From positions 868,001 through 932,000 of the forward strand of contig NZ_JBBYXJ010000002.1 in assembly GCF_039655775.1 (NCBI RefSeq): a stretch of DNA of 64,000 nt, in the 5' to 3' direction. The DNA comes from Iodidimonas sp. SYSU 1G8. Its GTDB lineage: Bacteria; Pseudomonadota; Alphaproteobacteria; SMXS01. The position numbers and the translations under genes are program-made. Numbering within the stretch: the stretch's first letter is position 1; every line of letters begins with the position of its first letter. The notes beneath the pieces are model-generated. The model was given only the letters and a program-made list of their open reading frames with translations. It made no database searches and had not been told where the DNA came from. Of this stretch, positions 60,872 through 64,000 are shown piece by piece.

Positions 60872-62365
60872 TCAGACCTCTTTCCAGAAGCGTCTGGCCA
60901 GCAGGGTCCGGTTGGGCCAGAGCCACAAGCCGACGATCAGTCCCACGCTGAACACCAGGTAGGCGCAGCGCAGCGCCACGTCCAAGGCGCCCTGAACATG
61001 AGCGCCGTGCAGCAGTTCGTAGATCGCCGGCACCGCCATGAGCGCGATGCCGAGGACCGCGTCCCGCGCGGTGAGCTCGTTCGGCTCGCTTTTCGACACC
61101 GCGCGCCAGAATAGCAGCAGCCCGACGATGTTGACCACCGGCGCGCCCCAGGCGACGCCGACAAGTCCGAACGCCAGGATCAGGAACGGCGCCGCCGCCA
61201 GCATCAGCACCATGGTGGTGACGGAGATCATGGAAATGGTCGCCGTGCGCTTCAGGAACAGCAGCTGGCGCGCCTGGAACTGTCCCAGCAGGGCGATATA
61301 GGACGCGAGCAGATAGGGCGCGAGCAGCGGCAGCGTATCGGCGTAGCGGTCGGGCAGGATCAGCTCCACCACCGGCGGCAGGAACAGGATCGCCGCCAGA
61401 TAGCAGGGTGTGATCGCCGCCAGCAGCATCTGCCGGATCAGGCGCAGCCGGCGCAGCAGACTCTCGCCGCCGCCCGCCATGCGGGTGCGCATGCGCATGT
61501 AGACCGGGTTGAACCACATCTCGAACGAGGTGATCAGCAGGCCGAGCGGCGCGATGATCGAGGCGGCGAGAAACAGCAGCCCGACCTGGGCCATGGGCAG
61601 GAAGTTCGCCACGATCAGCCGCAAGGCCAGCGTCCGGCCCCAGTCCGCCAACTCGCGCGGGATCAGCGGCACGCCATAGGCCAGCAACTGCCCGATCTCG
61701 CCGCGCGGCAGTCTGCCAACCCGCTGCGGCAACAGCCCGGCGATGCTGACGCCGCGAAACACGGCGCCGATGATGGCCGAGAGCACGTTGGCGAGCACGG
61801 CGCCCAGGATGCCCATCTCCAGCCAGAACACCAGAACGCCGGACAGGGCCGCGAGCGCGATGACCTGCACGATCCGATAGACCGCGAACTTGCGCGGATG
61901 ATCGAGCGTGCGCACGACCGCGTCGAACAGCTTGCTCGACCGGTAGACATAGGCGAGCACCAGCACCAGCGGCAGGAACGGCCACAACGGTACCTTGCCG
62001 CTGACCAGCGCATCCCAGCCCAAGAGCAGGACGACACCGACGACGGCGAATGTCGCCAGCGCCAGCAGACGGGCGGTGAACACCACGCGGCTGAGATACG
62101 CCCGCGCGCCACCTTCCGCCGTGTCCTGGTCGAAGTACCGGCGCACGATGGCATGGGACACACCCAGATCGGCCAGCACGTCGGCCAGCCCGACAAGGCT
62201 CATGAAAACGGCGAACACGCCCAGTTCGGTGGGCGACAGCTTGAACGCATAGAGCAGGGTGATGATGCCGCCGATGGCGCGAGCGAAGGCGTTCGTGCCG
62301 CCATAGGTCAGAACGGACCGTACGGCTTGATGACGCAGCAACGCCGTGAACGGATTACCCGGCAT
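60872..62365 (-). CDS. Wzx-type polysaccharide flippase
   Basis: 497-residue multi-span membrane protein of the MOP superfamily. GGTNAFARAIGGIITLLYAFKL at the start, YFDQDTAEGG, and SFEMWFNPVYMRM are visible; about 12 to 14 segments. It would move lipid-linked sugars across the inner membrane for surface polysaccharide. ATG 62365 is chosen; a longer frame runs antisense through the glycosyltransferase gene. It overlaps the glycosyltransferase end by 11 bases. Confidence 0.85.
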   Translation of the reverse strand: MPGNPFTALLRHQAVRSVLTYGGTNAFARAIGGIITLLYAFKLSPTELGVFAVFMSLVGLADVLADLGVSHAIVRRYFDQDTAEGGARAYLSRVVFTARLLALATFAVVGVVLLLGWDALVSGKVPLWPFLPLVLVLAYVYRSSKLFDAVVRTLDHPRKFAVYRIVQVIALAALSGVLVFWLEMGILGAVLANVLSAIIGAVFRGVSIAGLLPQRVGRLPRGEIGQLLAYGVPLIPRELADWGRTLALRLIVANFLPMAQVGLLFLAASIIAPLGLLITSFEMWFNPVYMRMRTRMAGGGESLLRRLRLIRQMLLAAITPCYLAAILFLPPVVELILPDRYADTLPLLAPYLLASYIALLGQFQARQLLFLKRTATISMISVTTMVLMLAAAPFLILAFGLVGVAWGAPVVNIVGLLLFWRAVSKSEPNELTARDAVLGIALMAVPAIYELLHGAHVQGALDVALRCAYLVFSVGLIVGLWLWPNRTLLARRFWKEV

Positions 62366-63170
62366 GGCCGCGCCGTTCGAGGAGGCGCGCACGCCGCCGT
62401 TGCCGAACCGTTTCGCGCACGAGGCGCGCCAGCACCCATAGCCAGTCGGCCGGATTGCCGCCCCTGCGCCGGATCGCCCGGACCTGGACCCTGATGGACG
62501 AGCGTACATAGCCGCTGGCGGCGGCGAACTTCTGGCCCCCATGGTACCGCTTGGCCAGGCGCACGGCGCTGGTGACGCCCAGGGACCGGCCGGCCAGCAT
62601 GAGCCGTACCCAGAGATCGTAATCAAAATTGTCGGTGCGTGCCGCGTCATAGAAGCTGACGGCGGCCAGCGCCTCACGGCGGATCACCGAACCGGAATGA
62701 CAGATCGGGTTGCCGCGGCCAAGCCGCGCCGTGACGTCCCGGGGCGGTGTCATACCGCTGTCCGCCGGCCATTGGGCATCGCCCTGGCCGTAGATGTAGA
62801 CCCGGCCGCAGCCTATGGCCGCATGCCGAGGATGCGCGGCCATCAGGGCCACCATGTCTTCGATCCATCGGGGATGGGCGATGTCGTCTGCGTCCATGAT
62901 GGCGAGCAGCGGCGCGTGCGACTGCTTGATCCCGTGGTTGAGGGCGCGGCCACGGCCGCGGATGGGATTGCGCAGAGACACGATCCGGGGATCGGCCGCC
63001 GCGGCCCGCTCGGCGATGGTGGCGCTCTCGTCTGTGGAGCCATCATCGACCAGCAGGATCCGGATGCGCGCCTCGGTCTGGCCGGTGAGCGCGTCGATCG
63101 TCCGGGGCAATGTGCCCGCCGCGTTGAAGAAGGTGCAGATGATGTCGGCGAGGACCGGCGCGGCGCTCAT
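62355..63170 (-). CDS. Family 2 glycosyltransferase
   Basis: 271 residues of GT-A fold. ADIICTFFNAAGTLPRTIDALTGQT, the nucleotide-binding VDDGSTDES and the metal motif IMDADDIAHPRWIEDM (D-x-D). It transfers a sugar from a nucleotide-sugar donor, probably to a lipid-linked glycan, given the adjacent flippase. No membrane segments. It lies downstream of lipB on the same strand, 164 bases away. Confidence 0.9.
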   Translation of the reverse strand: MSAAPVLADIICTFFNAAGTLPRTIDALTGQTEARIRILLVDDGSTDESATIAERAAAADPRIVSLRNPIRGRGRALNHGIKQSHAPLLAIMDADDIAHPRWIEDMVALMAAHPRHAAIGCGRVYIYGQGDAQWPADSGMTPPRDVTARLGRGNPICHSGSVIRREALAAVSFYDAARTDNFDYDLWVRLMLAGRSLGVTSAVRLAKRYHGGQKFAAASGYVRSSIRVQVRAIRRRGGNPADWLWVLARLVRETVRQRRRARLLERRGHAG

Positions 63171-63334
63171 GCGGTCGCCACCATGACTGCGCGCCTCGCG
63201 GCAGGACGCCGACGCAGGTCGCGGATGGCGCAGGATGACTGCATGGAAGGTGGAGTCCGGTTGGCCCTGGATCGGTTCCGCAATCTAGCCGTTGCCCCGC
63301 CGGAAGGAAAGGCCGCCGCGCATCGGCGACCCCG

Positions 63335-63979
63335 TCAGGCGATGGCGCGCGTCTCGTCGAAGACACGGGGGAAAGTGGTGCGCAGCGCCCGGTCGAGATC
63401 ATCCATCGTGGCGCTCAGCCCCAGATCGGCCAGCGACGTCACGCCGTGCTGGGAAATGCCGCACGGGACGATGCCGGTGAAGTGCTCGAGCGCCGGATTC
63501 ACGTTGATGGCGATGCCGTGATAGCTCACCCAGCGCCGGACGCGAACGCCGATCGCGCCGATCTTGTCCTCGCGGCCGCCGCCGCGCGCGACCCAGATGC
63601 CGACCCGGCCCTCGCGGCGTTCGCCGGAGACCCCGAGCAGGGCAAGGCTGTCGATGATCCATTGTTCGAGGGAGGCGATGTAGCGCCGCAGGTCACGGCC
63701 ACGCCGGTTCAGGTCCAGCATCACATAGGCCACGCGCTGGCCGGGTCCGTGATAGGTGTATTGGCCGCCGCGCCCGGTCTCGTAGACGGGAAAGCGCCCC
63801 GGCATCAGCAAATCGTGGGGATCTGCGCTGGTGCCGGCCGTGTAGAGCGGCGGATGCTCCAGCAGCCAGACCATCTCGGGTGCTGTCCCGTCGCCGATCC
63901 CGGCGACGCGCTGTTCCATGAAGGACAGCGCGTCCGGATAGGCGACGGGCGCAGGCGATATCTTCCAGTCGGGTTCCAT
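63335..63979 (-). CDS. lipB: Octanoyl-[ACP]-protein N-octanoyltransferase LipB
   Basis: 214 residues. H78 in [14 protein letters not shown]139 in [13 protein letters not shown] and C173 in [15 protein letters not shown] are the catalytic residues. It transfers octanoate from acyl carrier protein to lipoyl domains, the first step of lipoic acid assembly. ATG 63979 lies close to the window edge; lipA is not visible here. It reads away from the edge towards the glycosyltransferase. Confidence 0.95.
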   Translation of the reverse strand: MEPDWKISPAPVAYPDALSFMEQRVAGIGDGTAPEMVWLLEHPPLYTAGTSADPHDLLMPGRFPVYETGRGGQYTYHGPGQRVAYVMLDLNRRGRDLRRYIASLEQWIIDSLALLGVSGERREGRVGIWVARGGGREDKIGAIGVRVRRWVSYHGIAINVNPALEHFTGIVPCGISQHGVTSLADLGLSATMDDLDRALRTTFPRVFDETRAIA

Positions 63980-64000
63980 GCCCGTAAGGATAGAACGCGA

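Noticed and set aside
62366-62677. N-terminal extension of the flippase
   Set aside because: These about 104 codons are antisense to the glycosyltransferase; the flippase homology begins at ATG 62365.

Overview
The window is high-GC, gene-dense chromosomal DNA from a free-living alphaproteobacterium. Supporting signs are an ATP12-family chaperone, a FeuQ/ChvG-type kinase H-box (LAHALKTPL), a propionyl-CoA carboxylase pair, and a rpoBC-str-S10-spc-alpha ribosomal supercluster with a tRNA-Tyr/tRNA-Gly/tuf/tRNA-Trp/secE/nusG head. The order cannot be fixed from sequence alone. I found no mobile element, phage, CRISPR array, toxin-antitoxin or defence module.

Layout. (1) 1-16.4 kb is accessory and metabolic: the tail of a probable PepSY protein; a PhoP/PhoQ-like two-component system followed by a glycine-zipper lipoprotein; a luciferase-like monooxygenase/DUF423/small-protein operon; an unannotated 36-residue membrane microprotein; two LysR regulators; a thioesterase divergent from a Rieske oxygenase; a concentrative nucleoside transporter; a PTP-like phosphatase; a YcaC-like hydrolase; a Tat-type amidohydrolase; an MFS_3 exporter; and a pirin. 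(2) 16.4-31 kb holds tRNA-Thr and rlmB on the minus strand, then tRNA-Tyr, tRNA-Gly, tuf copy 1, tRNA-Trp, secE, nusG, rplKAJL and rpoBC on the plus strand, followed by an unexpected 2-hydroxychromene-2-carboxylate isomerase-like gene that overlaps the rpoC end. (3) 31.5-32.2 kb is a 693-nt gene-free stretch that ends with a good sigma-70 promoter. (4) 32.2-50.3 kb is rpsLG-fusA-tuf(copy 2)-S10-spc (with secY, adk)-alpha operon (rpsM, rpsK, rpoA, rplQ), all on the plus strand. (5) 50.4-60.9 kb holds a Do-family protease, a chain of overlapping genes (rarA, RNase H-like DUF429-type protein, crcB/fluC, rluC, HAD phosphatase, ATP12 chaperone), then pccB, pccA and an acylphosphatase. (6) 60.9-64 kb, on the minus strand, holds lipB, a GT2 glycosyltransferase and a Wzx-type flippase.

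How the parts work together. The central 33 kb makes the translation and transcription core (ribosomal proteins, EF-Tu, EF-G, RNA polymerase, Sec translocon, adenylate kinase), with several visible promoters, leaders and hairpins at the joints. The flanks are unrelated housekeeping and catabolic units. The most interesting signals are regulatory or small: a PhoP-type direct-repeat box beside the two-component genes, two near-identical dyad operators 22 bp apart in front of the Rieske oxygenase, the 36-residue microprotein with its own promoter and terminator, a sigma-70 promoter whose -35 overlaps the adk stop codon, an acylphosphatase with no ATG/GTG/TTG start after pccA, and two tuf genes identical up to the last sense codon. 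I did not find a clearly undescribed multi-gene system.
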